The notes under the pieces: model-generated | The model's database searches: none | What the model saw: the letters and a program-made list of their open reading frames with translations, nothing else | What the model was told of the DNA's origin: nothing | DNA from: Certhia americana | Taxonomy: Eukaryota; Chordata; Aves; Passeriformes; Certhiidae | Reading direction: 5' to 3' | Assembly (NCBI GenBank): GCA_018697195.1 | Contig: CM031869.1 | Coordinates: 17,590,880 to 17,654,879 of the forward strand | DNA: 64,000 nucleotides | Made by a program: the position numbers and the translations under genes | Shown: positions 47,579 to 56,060 of the stretch, piece after piece | Position numbering within the stretch: position 1 is the stretch's first letter | Layout of the letters: every line of letters begins with the position of its first letter

Positions 47579-50500
47579 TGTGCAGGTGTTGGGAACCCTG
47601 TCCTGGAGGAACATCTTCAGAGGGCCAGGTAGTGACTGGACACGGGACATGTCAACTGGCGATGAAGGGTCAGCACCATGAGGCCTCTGGACTGACCATG
47701 CTGGGGCGTGGGGAGGGTTTGTGGAGATGGCTGGCCCACATGAGCAGCACTTCTGGCCTCTACAGGGCCTTAGTGCTCCATTGGACAAGGACATGGAAAA
47801 TAAGCCTGGGAAATTGCTGGGAGTGAGAGCCTCCAAAGGGACAGCAGGGAAAATAAGGCACAACTGGTCAAAAATAGAAAATTTTATTGAAGTCAAATCC
47901 AACAGGGCAGCTGAGCTCAGCCCCACGGCAGGAGCCCAGCCTGCCGCTCACTGGGGTACAAAGAAGGGGGCAGGGGTCTCATGGGGCACAGGGGGTACAG
48001 CATGGAGGGGGAGTGGGTGGTCCTCACCCATGGGGCCCCAGGAAGAAGACAAAGCCACAGGCACTCGCTCCCACTCTCCCTCCCTGGCTAGTAAAGGACA
48101 GAAGTGCCAAAGCAGAAACGTGGTGCAAGCTCCTAAGTGACCAGACAGCCTGAGAAAGAGGGTCCTGCAAGCTCTGCACTCAGCCCACAACATCATGGCT
48201 CAGCTCCAAGCTCCAGTGCACACCAGCGAGCAGCCAAGACCTGCCTCCGCCCTGCCCCGCACGCAGAGAACCCCCCGGCAACACCAAGAGCAGTGACCCG
48301 ACCGCAAAAGACACCCCAGTGCCCCTCTCCCCCAGCCCTCAGCAGAGCCCCAGCCCCGCTACATGGACGGGCCATTCCTGTGCCACCAGGATCTGCGGAC
48401 TCTCTCCCATAGAGCCACAGCTCCAGGTCCGGTGCTCGTGCTAAGGGAAGCCCGGATTTCACCGCGCCAGCTGTGGCAGAGGGCCCAAGCCTGGGGGAAG
48501 CCAGAGCCTGAGCCTGGGAAAAAGGCAGAGCTTTGCTTCTCCACCCAGCCCCACCTGCCTGGGCAGCCACAGCGGGCGCAGAGCTCCCTTTGAGGCGCCT
48601 TTGCGCAGGGAAGGTGGCAGGTTCAGCCACACCAGCAGAGCCGGGCTAGCAACAGTGAGGCCAGAGACTTCCCAAGGGCTGGAACCCGGCTGTGGAAGGA
48701 GCAGGACCAGTCCCTCCTCCCAATGAGCCAGCCCAAGCGGAGGGAGAGATGGGAGGGTGGGCATCACCCTCCTTGGTGCTCTTAGAGTGGTCCCCAAAGG
48801 GGAGGCAGGCAGGTGGCATTCCCTGCCCAGAGCCCCACATGCAGAGCCACACACATGCAGTGCCCTTCGCGTCACCGTCACCCAGGCAGCGTCACCAGGA
48901 CCCAGCCCCGGGCACTCTGACAAGGGCTCAGACAGTTTTTGACCTCCCACACACCATCCCCATCCCCTCCCTGCACCATGCCCAGGCTCTGTGGCTCGGC
49001 TCCGGGGTAGTCCAATGCCAGCCCCCTGGGCCACACATGCAGGGCTGGGGGCCAGTCCATGCTCACTCCCACACCTCTGTCCAGATGGCTCCCCGGTGCA
49101 GCGGGGGGGCCGCTGCTGGCCTCAGGATGAGCTCTCCTACCTGCTTGTTGGTGTATTTCTGGGGGTTGGTGCGGTAGCTGTAGTCCGAGTATTGCTCGGA
49201 GCCCGTCGAGTTGTTGTCCCCGGTGCCAACAAAGGTGTTGGTGGCCGGCAGGTCCTGCACCACTTGGTGCTTCTTGGAGGCAGAGGGTGACTGAGGCTGC
49301 AGCTGGATGGAGGGCAGTGGTGAGTTGGAGCGGTAGTGGCGGCCCAGGTCTGGGCTGCCCGGAGGGTAGTTCAGGGGCAGGTGGATCCGGGGGCTGTCGC
49401 TGACGGAGTCGTTCATGAGGTTGAACTTGAGCGATTTCTGCAGCCCCGTCTCCTCCTCATCCTCTGTGGGTTTGGGCGGCTTGGGAGACTTGCTCTTCTT
49501 CACCTTGCTCTTGCTCTTCCCACTCTTGCTGGCCTGCTTGGGCGCGTACAGGTCCTTGGTCTCCTTCTTGCCCGCCTGGTAGCCGCTCTTGGCCTCGCGC
49601 TGCCGGCAGTAACGCACCAGGACCACCAGCACGATGACCAGGGTGACGGCCACGATGCCGGCGATGACCCCAAAGAGGATGTTGCTCCGCTGCTTGCTGC
49701 GCTCGTACTCAGGGTCGCCGGCAATGTCGATGTCCAGTGGGGTGTCCAGGCTGTGCCCCACCAGCGTGTCCAGCAGCGTGCGGTTGGCCAGCGTCTCGTT
49801 GACGTAGAAGTGCACCAGAGCCGTGCCGTGCCGCGAGGGCTTGCCCTTGTCGTTGACGCGCACGACCAGGCGGTGCAGGCCGTGGTGCTTGCGCAGGATC
49901 TCCTTCTCCAGCGTGATGTCTCCGCTCTGCGGGGAGATCTGGAAGAGCTCGAAGGGGTTTCCTCCTGTGATGCTGTAGATCAGCTCGGCGTTGATGCCCG
50001 AGTCGATGTCCTCTGCCTTGACCTTGCTCACCTGCTGGCCGGGGCTGGTGTGGGGCAGGATGTGCTTGTAGGTGGCGTTGGAGGGGGAAGTGATGAAGGG
50101 GGCATTGTCATTCTCATCCAAGACATTGATGGTCACGCCCACGTAGGCAGACCTGGGGGGATCCCCACCATCCACTGCCTTGAGTCGGAAGGTGTAGGTG
50201 CTCTGCTGCTCCCGATCAAAAGAGATACTGGAGAGGATGGTACCAGTGCCATTTTGGATGACAAAATCCCCGTTGTCTTGCTCCACTGACAGCTGGATAC
50301 GGGCATTTTCTCCTTTGTCAGCATCGATGACCGTCACCATGCCCACGGGGCTGAGGGGTGGCATGTTTTCCATCACTGAGAAGTTGTAGCCACTCAGCAT
50401 GAACTTGGGGTCGTTGTCATTCCTGTCCATGACATTGATGGCCACAGATGCTGTGCCCTGCTTGCTGGGACTGCCCTTATCTTCTGCCACCACCAAGAAC

Positions 50501-53500
50501 TCGTAGCGCTCCCGCTGCTCTCGGTCCAGCACCGCCTTCACTCGAATCTCCCCAGAGTCAGGGTCGATGGTGAAAGAGCCCTTGGAGGAGGGGTCTGTCA
50601 CCAGGGAATAAACTAGCTTGGCGTTGGAGCCGCTGTCAGCATCAGTGGCACTCACCTCCATGACCAGCTCATCGGGCTCGTTGTTCTCAGGGAAGGCCAC
50701 CTCAGTGAAGCTCTGGCTGAAGACAGGGGCATTGTCATTGACGTCCATCACCTGCACCTTCAAGGAGTTGGTGCTGGAGAGGGGAGGGTTCCCCGAATCC
50801 ACAGCCACAATCTCAATTGTGTACTCCTTCACCGACTCGTAGTCCAGCGGCGTGGTGGTCTGCAGGAAGTATTTCTTCTTGCTGTCACTCCCTGTCTCAC
50901 TGGCCTGGCGTAGCTGGAATGGGACATCGCCAGCCACCACGCAGGTCACCACAGCATTTTCACCCTCGTCTCGGTCGGACACCTGCACCAGAGCCACTGC
51001 TGTCTCTACTGGCACGTCCTCCGAGATGTTGGCCATGCCATCCTGGTGGGTGACCAACCCTATGCCCCTGATCTCTATGGAGGGTGCATTGTCATTCATG
51101 TCCTTGATTGTGACCACCACCTGCGTGCGGGCGCTCTTGGGGTTGGCGCCCTTGTCCTTGGCCATGATGGAGAACTTGAGGGTGCCGATGTCCTCGCGGT
51201 CGATGGGGCCCTGCACGGTGATGAGCCCCGTGGCACGGTCCAGGCGCAGCAGCCGCCGCACCATGTCCGAGGCCTGGTGGAAGGAGTAGTCGATTTCGGC
51301 GTTGGCACCCTGGTCAGAATCGTTGGCTTTCACCTGGGGAACAGAGAGACAATTGGTGAGCAGGACAAAGGCATGGCGGAACAAGCCCCTCCACAAACTG
51401 CCACAGCCTTCCCTGGGGACAGCCGGGGGGAAAAACCAGGATTTCCTCTTCTGGGGCCAAGAACTGTGGGGCAAAGAGCCTGGGACCGGCAGAGTGGCTG
51501 GGAGCCGCCCTCAGGCACGGAGGCTTTGCCTCGCTCTTCCGGAGAAACCGGCTGGGCCGGTTGGCTGCGCTCCCCTCCCGGCCGGCTCCGGCACGCAGGG
51601 AATCCTCCGGAACCATGGAGCTGTGCCACTGAGACCCAGCCAGCAGCAGGGAGGGACAGCTCCAGATGTGCCCCCAAGGAGGGGCTGGAGCAGCTGCCTG
51701 GCTCAGGTGAGGGCAAGGAGAGAGGCAGCGATGTGTGGAGCTGCAGAAGCTCCATCACAGCATCCAGGGATGCAGCCAAGCAGGGGTTGGGGCTGCCTGA
51801 GCCCTGCACAGCACCGTCCATCCCTACCCACCCACCAGGAGCCCTGCATCCCCATAAACCTGCCTCTACGCCTATTATTTGCTTTCTAAAGAAGATGAGG
51901 TTTGTCTAACATTTGCCTCCCTAATCGGCTCTCTGAGCAGCCTCTTCTCTGCACCATTTGCTTCTCCGCCGTTATCTTGCTCAGCAGATTTGGATGGAGA
52001 ACGAAAGTTGTTAAATGTAAATTCCACCTTTTACCTCCACTCACAAAACAGGCGGAAGTCATTTTCCCCCTGAAAGATAAAAGCTGAGCAATGGCAGCAG
52101 CGGCGTCTCAGCCCATTCTCCTCCCGGCCATGCAGCTCCCTTATCTGCTTCCAACTCCCATTCTCTTAACAGTGAAAAATGAATTCTTAAAAAATTCACA
52201 TCAGAATTAGCAGGCAGATGAGAGCTGGCCGCGCTCCGCTTATTAAGATGGCAGCTGCAGATAAACAGATGTCGGCTACTATCATCTCAATGCCCCCTCC
52301 AAGCCAAATCCACCAAGATACAGCCCCCTGGGCTCTCTGGGCCAGTTTGCAGTGCTGCCCAAGACGAGGCAGATCCCCCACTCCCTGCAGACAGCATGGC
52401 ACCTCCAGAGCCATGGCCAGCCCTGCGCACGGGCAGCAGGGATGCTCCCTGTCCCACCTCCTGAGTTTCCATGGAGCAGCCACGGGAATGCAACTTATGA
52501 AAGGGTCTATGTCTTGTCTGTGGGCAGCACTGAGACTGTGCTGGCCCCAAGCCAGACTCCTGGTGGCCCTCCAGTCCCAGCCCTCCCAGTAACCCGGAAC
52601 CCTGCTCCCATGCAGCCCTGCTGCTGCCCCTCAGCCGGGTCCTGCAGCCCCACTTCGCCTGTGCCTTCCTGCGCATCCTCTCCAACCTTGCTTGAGCAGA
52701 CGTGACATCCCAGGGACCTGCCTGCCCGCTGGCCCCATGTGACACTGTGGGCTCCTCCATCCAACCCTTCCTCCTCCCTGCAGGAACTACAGCCGTGTTG
52801 ATGCTCCTGGGTTGTCCCTGCAGCCGGGAAGGAGGGGAAACGATGAGGAGAAGAGTCCCCTGCACTCACCTGGAGGACAGAGTGCCCCACAGGGCTGTTT
52901 TCAGAGAGCTCTGCCTCGTACAGGGCCTTCTCAAACTTGGGTGCGTTGTCGTTCATGTCCAGGATGGTGATGCGGAGCAGGGCACTGCTCGCCCGTGGGG
53001 GGTTCCCCCCATCCTGCACCTTGATGGTCAGATCGTAGGAGTCCCACTGCTCCCGGTCCAGGTTCCCCATAACGATCAGCTGAGGCTGCTTCTCATCCTG
53101 ATCCTCGGCCACCTGCAGCCCAAAGAGCTCCTGTGCCTCCGGACCAGCCATCAGCTCATAGGAGGCAACACCATTAGGGCCCGAGTCCCGGTCCATGGCC
53201 AGGGGGATGGGGAAGAGAGTCCCAATGTTGGTGTTTTCTGGGATGGAGAGGGTGAGGACGGGCGAGGCGAAGTTGGGGGTGTTGTCATTGATATCGAGCA
53301 CCTCGATCTGCCCCTCGAGCAGGCGTGGGCTGCTGTTGGCGTTCAGGTTAGTGATGGACACCTCGAACTCCAGGAAGCACGGCTCTCCGGGCAGGAGGTG
53401 CTGGCACTCCCGCAGGTTCTCCCGGTCGATGGAGGTCTCTGTGGTGTAGATGTCCCCAGTCTTGCCATCCACACGGAGGTACGGGGCCCCCACTTCCAGC

Positions 53501-53667
53501 TTGTAGAGGTGCCCCATGTCTGGTAAGCCATAGTCAGAGGCCAGGCTCCCTATGAGGCTGTTGGGGGGTTGTTCCTCCTGCACTTTGTAGACCGCACGTG
53601 TCCCCGAGGCCAGGGCAGGGAGCTGGCAGAGGAGCCACAGGCCCAGGCAGGATGCCAGCGGGTTCAT
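7677..53667 (-). CDS. PCDH1: Protocadherin-1, long isoform (spliced from exons 2-5)
   Basis: Spliced CDS, complement join of 52870-53667, 49141-51333, 32701-32920 and 7677-8062; 3597 nt, 1198 aa. PCDH1 is a calcium-dependent homophilic adhesion receptor of the delta-1 protocadherins, at cell-cell contacts of epithelium, endothelium and nervous tissue; the mammalian EC1 is also known as a hantavirus-binding domain. Visible: signal peptide (about 1-22), seven cadherin repeats with linker motifs DINDNTP 125, DMNDNAP 237, DMNDNAP 344, DVNDNAP 463, DRNDNDP 569 and DENDNAP 672, one transmembrane helix (about 817-840) followed by YCRQR, and a tail of about 355 residues with RRVTF at 1001-1005 and C-terminus KREIYL. 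Sequons lie at N111, 368, 583, 627, 685, 778 and 783. Every splice junction has GT/AG and the phases close. The human long form is slightly longer (about 1237 aa), mainly at the N-terminus. Recognition rests on near-identity with known PCDH1 along the whole protein, including the final exons that separate it from PCDH7, PCDH9 and PCDH11. Confidence 0.97.
8151..8529. repeat. 24-bp minisatellite, about 16 copies
   Basis: The unit contains CCCAYGGACAGCCAGGGAAC followed by CAGA; about 11 near-identical copies, then diverged copies with CCAGAGAGCTGGA (8450-8529). 379 bp / 24 gives about 16 units. It sits in intron 4 with its near edge about 90 bp from the exon 5 acceptor. Because 24 is divisible by 3, open frames run through it on both strands. 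Confidence 0.95.
10318..10372. repeat. CA-rich short tandem repeat (unit GGGACACACACA)
   Basis: ACACACACACAGGGACACAC repeats three times before degenerating to GGGATGCACC. Confidence 0.8.
12830..13230. repeat. Degenerate tandem repeats of CTCCAGGTGCC type
   Basis: Repeated blocks such as CTCCAGGTGCCATTTCC, CTCCAGGTACGGGTCCCCC and CTCCAGGTTCCATGTTTTAC at irregular spacing of about 25-40 bp. Several overlapping open frames here follow from the repeat and not from a gene. Confidence 0.6.
13306..13485. repeat. Pentanucleotide array: (TATCC)21 then (ATCCC)15
   Basis: A perfect TATCC run at 13306-13410 (105 bp) switches at once to a perfect ATCCC run at 13411-13485 (75 bp). The two units differ by one base. 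Confidence 0.98.
13690..14190 (-). mobile_element. CR1 LINE fragment, degraded
   Basis: The reverse complement of CR1 is recognisable in ACCCACTGAGATCATCCAGT, CAACCCCTGGCCCTGCACA, GGGAGCCTGGGCAGTGCC, CACCCTCTGAGGGAAGAACC and CTCAGCCGCTCCTTGG. It is from a different subfamily from the copies that begin with the 'ggttggaaggga' block. The right limit is approximate. Confidence 0.75.
14408..14485. repeat. Tandem duplication, period 41 bp
   Basis: CCTAGCACTACAACACCCAG occurs twice, in copies that begin at 14408 and 14449. Confidence 0.85.
14978..15462. repeat. Minisatellite, unit about 30-40 bp
   Basis: CTCCCAGGGGATCTGTTCTT and variants (CAAGGGATCTGTTTTCCCTT) repeat about 14 times with variable unit length. 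Pyrimidine-rich on the plus strand. Confidence 0.92.
16866..17030. repeat. Imperfect repeats of GCTCCCTGGGGACACAGGA
   Basis: Three clear copies (about 16868, 16899 and 16979) with CAGAGCTCCCTG spacers. Confidence 0.75.
18140..18795 (-). mobile_element. CR1 LINE fragment, long copy
   Basis: Opens with GATTCCCAGGATCAGTGAGG then TTGGAAAAG, followed by CTCCAGGGATGGGCACTCCA, AATTCCTGCTGCTGTCCA, ACCAGAACTGGACACAGCCC, CACACTGTTTTTAATCCAGG and TGGCCTCCTTGCCCAACTGG, all in the order expected for antisense CR1 from the 3' end into the end of ORF2. It contains an internal duplication of about 36 bp (around 18502-18577). Confidence 0.85.
19055..19325 (-). mobile_element. CR1 LINE 3'-end fragment
   Basis: Plus strand AATCACAGAATGGTTTTGCT, CCTGCCATGGGCAGGGACAC, CAAGCCCTGTTCAGCCTGGC and GGATCCAGGGGCAGCCACAG, then TTTTTTCCTAATATCCAATA. 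Antisense CR1 terminus, about 270 bp. Confidence 0.87.
19905..20265 (+). mobile_element. CR1 LINE 3'-end fragment
   Basis: Sense CR1: CACAACTCCCTGACAGGAGG, GAGGAAATTTCTTCCCAGAA, GGCAATGGTGGAGTTCCC and TTGAACTTGATGATCTCAGA, ending TTTCCAACCTTAATTCCATG. It faces the antisense copy at 19055, so the two form a potential inverted pair. Confidence 0.87.
27715..28085 (+). mobile_element. CR1 LINE 3'-end fragment
   Basis: Sense CR1: TTGAGAAAATTCTGGGGAGA, GCTCCAGGTGAGATGGAGAG, GCCCTGGCACAGGGTGCCCA, CCTGGATCCCTGGCAGTGCC and AAGGTCCTTTCCAAGCCAAA, ending ATTCCATGATCCC. Confidence 0.88.
32701..32920 (-). CDS. PCDH1: PCDH1 exon 4: RRVTF (PP1-alpha docking) tail exon
   Basis: 220 nt, encoding residues 998-1070 plus the first base of Asp1071. 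The acceptor is CTCTTGTCTGCAG then TTA-CCT-CAT (LPHRRVTFS). RRVTF is conserved motif CM3 of delta-1 protocadherins, a known binding site for protein phosphatase 1 alpha. The rest includes HSYYDSGLEESETPSSKSSS and LPEDHYERTTPDGSIGEMEH, both close to the mammalian long isoform. The donor is GAGAACG then GTATGTG, phase 1. Skipping this exon would join phase 0 to phase 1 and shift the frame of exon 5, so exons 4 and 5 should be included together. The exon is isolated, 16 kb from exon 3 and 24.6 kb from exon 5. Confidence 0.96.
33955..34530 (+). pseudogene. CR1-type LINE ORF2 (reverse transcriptase) relic
   Basis: Decayed reverse-transcriptase sequence. On the plus strand GAGAATTATAAAACAGTTAG gives ENYKTVS (from the NYRPVS motif), followed by VPGKILKQI, then NSHCRFVTNKH (from NSQHGFVKNK), a block near 34226 reading EGGGAVNVLARLEEVFFDTV (from the EAVDVVYLDFSKAFDTV catalytic region) and DFLISN. 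Frameshifts and substitutions break the frame and the first catalytic aspartate context is altered, so it is inactive. No linked 3' end is visible. Confidence 0.78.
34933..35115 (-). mobile_element. CR1 LINE 3'-end fragment
   Basis: Plus strand AATCACAGAATCACAGCATG then GTTTGAGTGGAAGGGCC, TGCCATGGGCAGGCACCTTC, GTCCAGCCCGGCCTTGGACA and GGCACCCTGTGCCAGGGGCT. Antisense CR1 terminus with two copies of the end octamer. Confidence 0.88.
36065..36345 (-). pseudogene. CR1-type LINE reverse transcriptase relic
   Basis: The minus strand carries QSNPDRLVNWAHLNKVHFNA, then AQHKAAHG, corresponding to the QSDLDRLVNWAxxNxMxFNxxKCKVLH region C-terminal to the FADD motif of CR1 reverse transcriptases. The preceding FADDTK area is degraded (about 36240-36300). 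It is short and has no catalytic core. It is separate from the CR1 3' end to its right, because the element order would be reversed. Confidence 0.75.
36455..36690 (-). mobile_element. CR1 LINE 3'-end fragment
   Basis: Plus strand GAATCCCAGAATCCCAGGTT, GGAAAAGCCCTCCATGGTCG, CTCCAGGGATGGGCACTCCA and GAAATTCCTCCTGATGTCCA. Same subfamily type as the copy at 18140. Confidence 0.84.
38320..38505 (+). mobile_element. CR1 LINE 3'-end fragment
   Basis: Sense CR1 of the short-tail type: TTGGGAGAAATTTCATCATG, GGTGGAATCACCACCCCTGG, AGATGTTCAAGGAACACTGG and GATCTTTTCCAATGATTCA. Confidence 0.75.
43075..43415 (-). mobile_element. CR1 LINE 3'-end fragment
   Basis: Plus strand GAATGGATTGAGTTGGAAGG, CCCCCTGCCATGGCAGAGAC, GGATCCAGGGGCAGCCACAG, CCCCTTGTCCTATCACTCAC and AAAATCTCTCTCCATCATTT. 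One of the better preserved copies. Confidence 0.88.
44348..44442. repeat. 19-bp minisatellite, 5 copies
   Basis: GGGACCACGGGGACACGCA repeated five times with few changes (95 bp). Confidence 0.93.
47547..47576. repeat. (GT)15 microsatellite
   Basis: Perfect GT run in intron 3, about 290 bp past the short-isoform poly(A) signal. Confidence 0.97.
47865..49062 (-). other. PCDH1: 3' UTR of the PCDH1 short mRNA (retained 5' part of intron 3)
   Basis: Follows the short-isoform stop codon. About 1.2 kb of GC-rich sequence leads to the AATAAA at 47883-47888. No CR1 copy lies inside, although one lies further into the intron. In transcripts spliced at 49140 this segment is intron. Confidence 0.7.
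47883..47888 (-). terminator. PCDH1: Poly(A) signal AATAAA, proximal (PCDH1 short mRNA)
   Basis: The minus strand reads TTGACTTCAATAAAATTTTC, a canonical hexamer about 1.18 kb past the short-isoform stop. Immediately downstream is a U-rich element (TATTTTTGACC), as expected at a cleavage site. It fits a composite terminal exon: exon 3 plus retained intron, ended by this signal. Confidence 0.72.
49063..49140 (-). CDS. PCDH1: PCDH1 short-isoform C-terminus (read-through of exon 3 donor)
   Basis: If the exon 3 donor is not used, the frame stays open for 25 codons into intron 3 and stops at TGA 49063-49065. The peptide runs VGELILRPAAAPPLHR then GAIWTEVWE. The human short isoform (about 1060 aa) ends with the same GAIWTEVWE, so this is a real, conserved alternative end and not chance read-through. 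The resulting protein is 1022 aa and lacks everything encoded by exons 4 and 5, including the RRVTF motif. The GT of the donor forms part of the valine codon of the short form. A poly(A) signal lies 1.2 kb further on at 47883-47888. Confidence 0.93.
   Translation of the reverse strand, partial: VGELILRPAAAPPLHRGAIWTEVWE
49141..51333 (-). CDS. PCDH1: PCDH1 exon 3: EC3-EC7, transmembrane helix, proximal tail
   Basis: Encodes residues 267-997 (731 codons, phase 0 at both ends). The acceptor is TCTCTGTTCCCCAG then GTG-AAA-GCC (VKANDSDQG). It contains EC3 (about 267-351), EC4 (to about 471), EC5 (to about 577), EC6 (to about 680) and EC7 (to about 800) with the usual LDRE, DxD and DxNDNxP calcium-binding residues intact. 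The segment NILFGVIAGIVAVTLVIVLV begins the membrane helix. The cytoplasmic part has a lysine-rich stretch (SKSKVKKSKSPKPPKP, about 873-888) and conserved delta-1 tail blocks (LKFNLMNDSVSDSPRIHLPL, about 901-920; TGSEQYSDYSYRTNP, about 976-990). A single large exon for most of the ectodomain is typical of delta protocadherins. The donor is AACAAGCAG then GTAGGAG at 49141/49140. Confidence 0.97.
51334..52869 (-). other. PCDH1: Intron 2 of PCDH1
   Basis: 1536 bp between GTGAGTG (52869) and CTGTTCCCCAG (51334). The exon 2 frame stays open for 120 codons into the intron, to a stop at 52507-52509. The central 460 bp (about 51850-52310) is AT-balanced unique sequence, unlike the GC-rich flanks (see findings). 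I see no repeats. Confidence 0.9.
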
Positions 53668-53673
53668 CCTGCG
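52870..53673 (-). CDS. PCDH1: PCDH1 exon 2: start codon, signal peptide, EC1-EC2
   Basis: First coding exon; it encodes residues 1-266 (CDS 52870-53667). The acceptor reads CTCCCCTGCAG then CGCAGG-ATG, so the start codon at 53665-53667 lies only 6 nt inside the exon, with A at -3. The N-terminus MNPLASCLGLWLLCQLPALA is a good signal peptide, with likely cleavage near ALASG-TR. EC1 (about 25-133) begins AVYKVQEEQPPNSLIG; EC2 runs to about 245. The donor is CTCCAG then GTGAGTG, phase 0, after the residues HSVLQ. The mammalian protein carries a longer leader before this point; no equivalent lies in this exon. An upstream exon could in principle add in-frame residues, because the reading frame through the acceptor is open, but the signal peptide directly after this ATG argues for it being the true start. 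Confidence 0.95.
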
Positions 53674-54079
53674 CTGCAGGGGAGCTGGAGGAGACACAGA
53701 CACCGGAGGTTAGGGAGCAGCCCACTTCCCTGGCTTATCCCACTGCGCCATGTGGGACTGCACATGGTCCTGGCATGGCTCCCAAAGGGAAGGGGCTGCT
53801 GGGGCTGGCTCCTGGCAGACTCCAGTGCCCCAAGGACCCATCCCAGCTTGAAAAGTTCCTGCAACGCCCTGCTGGAGTGAGTAACCCTGTCATTGAAACC
53901 TCAGCCCTGTCACTTGCAGGAAGCCACTCCTGCCACTGTCCACCCTCTTCGTCACCACACCAACTGTAATTAGACCCAACGAGGCACACTAACAGGGTGG
54001 ACTGCAGGCAGCCTGCTGCCAACAACCCGATGGGAGCCAGCCAGACTCCGAGACAGCTTCTCACCACCCAAACACAGGA

Positions 54080-54800
54080 GCATTGTGTGCCACCAGTGCA
54101 GGGGCACTGCCTGCCATGCACGGCAGGGACACACGGGCACTGCACACAGCTGCCAGCACTGCAGAAACAGGAGCACCAAATGGGGAGCTCTGCCTGCTCT
54201 GTAGGGATGTAGGGCTGACACCCATCTGGCATTGCAGGAATGTGGGACACTGCAGGGATGTGGGGCTGACACCCATCTGGCACTGCAGGGACATGGGACA
54301 CTGAAGGGATACAGGGCTGACACCCACCCAGGAACACAGGGATGCAGGGCTGCCACCCATGCAGGGATGGAGGGCCATGGATCACTGCAGGGCTGCAGGG
54401 CTGCCATGCACCCAGCACTTCAGGGACACGGGGCACTGCCAGCATACAGCTCCCTCCCATCCATCACTGCAGGAACAGCAGCAGCTACCACTTCGAGGAC
54501 ACAGGACACTGCAGGAAAGCAGGACTGCCGCCCACCCAGCACTGCAGGAACACGAAGCACTCTAGGGATGTCGCCCATCCAGCACTGCAGGGCTGCAGGG
54601 CACTGCAGGGCCACGGGGCACTGCGGAGATGCAGGGCTGCCACCCCTCCAGGGCCGTGTGGCACTGCTGTGGCAGGGACAGAGCAGCACTGCCCTTGCTG
54701 CACTGCCAGCACAGTGGCACTGCCAGCCTCGCACTGTGAGGAATGGAGGCACCACCCACCCAGCACTGCAGGGATGCAGGAGCCCTGAGCATCATCCCTC
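54080..54800. repeat. Degenerate array, best period 51 bp
   Basis: Two clean 51-bp units from 54203 to 54304 share GGGCTGACACCCATCTGGCA and GGGACACTG. Weaker relatives (GCAGGGCTGCCACCCA, CACTGCAGG) extend on both sides. Confidence 0.85.
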
Positions 54801-56060
54801 CTGCACTGCCTGTGGAGCACTGCCACCCCCGGTGCCCCTGGCACTCAGAAGGACACCAGGTCCCTGCCCAGGCTGTGCTGCAGTGCAGGAACCCCCTGGG
54901 CAGCCCCCGGCAGTGCCCAGCCCCAGCACACTGCAACGGCAGCACAGCATCCCCCTCGCTGCACAGTCACTAGGCAACCCCACACCCTGCGCCAGCAGCT
55001 CCTGTTCCCTTCCTCACTGAAGACACACTGCTCCTTCCCATTCCCTCCCACTCCAGTCTGGGACATGGCACGCACTGGGGGCCCACCCCGTGCCAATGCC
55101 CACCCCACTGCTGCAGCAGTGCTGGGAGAGCTGCCCCCCTGCATTGCAGAGACACCCCTGCACTGCTGCACCCACCACTGGCACCTCTTCCCCGTGCCCA
55201 TACACTGCCCAGGCCCTGCCAGGCACACCGCCAGCCCCACAGACTGTCCCCTCCTCTGCCAAGCTGCATGCCCTGCCACCAAGTCCCTGTCTGGTGCTGT
55301 GCTTGGCCACCAGCTTTCCCGTTCCCTGGTTTCCGTTCTGGGAACACATTTTCCTCCTCCAGAGTCCAGAAGCACCCACACAGCTTCTGCTGAGCTGTGA
55401 GCATAAAGGGGTTCAACACAGCTCACTGGCACACAAAAAGCGCAGGGACTGGGTGCCCTAAAATTAAGAGCCACGAACATCTGCCAAGACCCCACAGCAT
55501 CACCCTGCTCTCACCGTTCCCATCGCTCCCTCTCTCCATACTCTGCACCCAAGGATAAGCAAATGCTCCATGGGTGAGTGCTCCATCATCATCCCCCTCT
55601 GTGGTGCCACACAGCAAGTGCCCAGTTCCTGCTTAGCCTGGCATTGTAGGGATCATCAGCAAGTGGAACACCCTGCACTGTCCTCCTTGGTACTTCCCAC
55701 AAGCCAACAGCTCCCAGTCCCTCCACCCCTCTGCTGCCCCACGGGCATGGGGACATGGAAGAGATGAGCTCTGCCTCCTCAGTGAAAATATGTCTCTGTG
55801 CCCGGAGAGCAGACTGTGGCCCTGAAGCCAAGCTTGCCTCTGCTCCCTTGTCCTGCCACTTCCTTCGTGTGCAGAGCAGAGCCATCCCCAGCTGGCTGAG
55901 GCTGTGCAGAGCTGCCAACACCAGCACTGGGATGTGTGACTCCAGGAGGAAGGGATGAGGAGAGCAAGACTTCTTCCATCCCTGGATCAGGCTAAGGATG
56001 GAGGAGGTCAGGAGCCAAGCAGAAACACAAGAGATTTTTGCATCAGCATGGGCAGTGTGT

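Larger units (their letters stand above)
32921..49140 (-). other. PCDH1: Intron 3 of PCDH1
   Basis: 16,220 bp when the exon 3 donor is used. It holds the short-isoform 3' UTR, CR1 fragments at 33955, 34933, 36065, 36455, 38320 and 43075, a 19-bp minisatellite (44348-44442), and (GT)15 (47547-47576). Stretches 38506-43074 and 43416-47546 contain no gene that I can recognise; parts near 40440-41170 and 46140-46330 look like unique, non-repetitive sequence. Confidence 0.9.

Noticed and set aside
49336..50289. 317-codon plus-strand open frame
   Set aside because: It lies wholly antisense to PCDH1 exon 3 and reflects the codon usage of that exon. No domain or promoter supports it.
53668..53703. 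Start codon 36 nt further upstream (MSVSPPAPLQRR extension)
   Set aside because: That ATG lies before the CTCCCCTGCAG acceptor, in intron sequence; the signal peptide begins at the ATG of 53665-53667.
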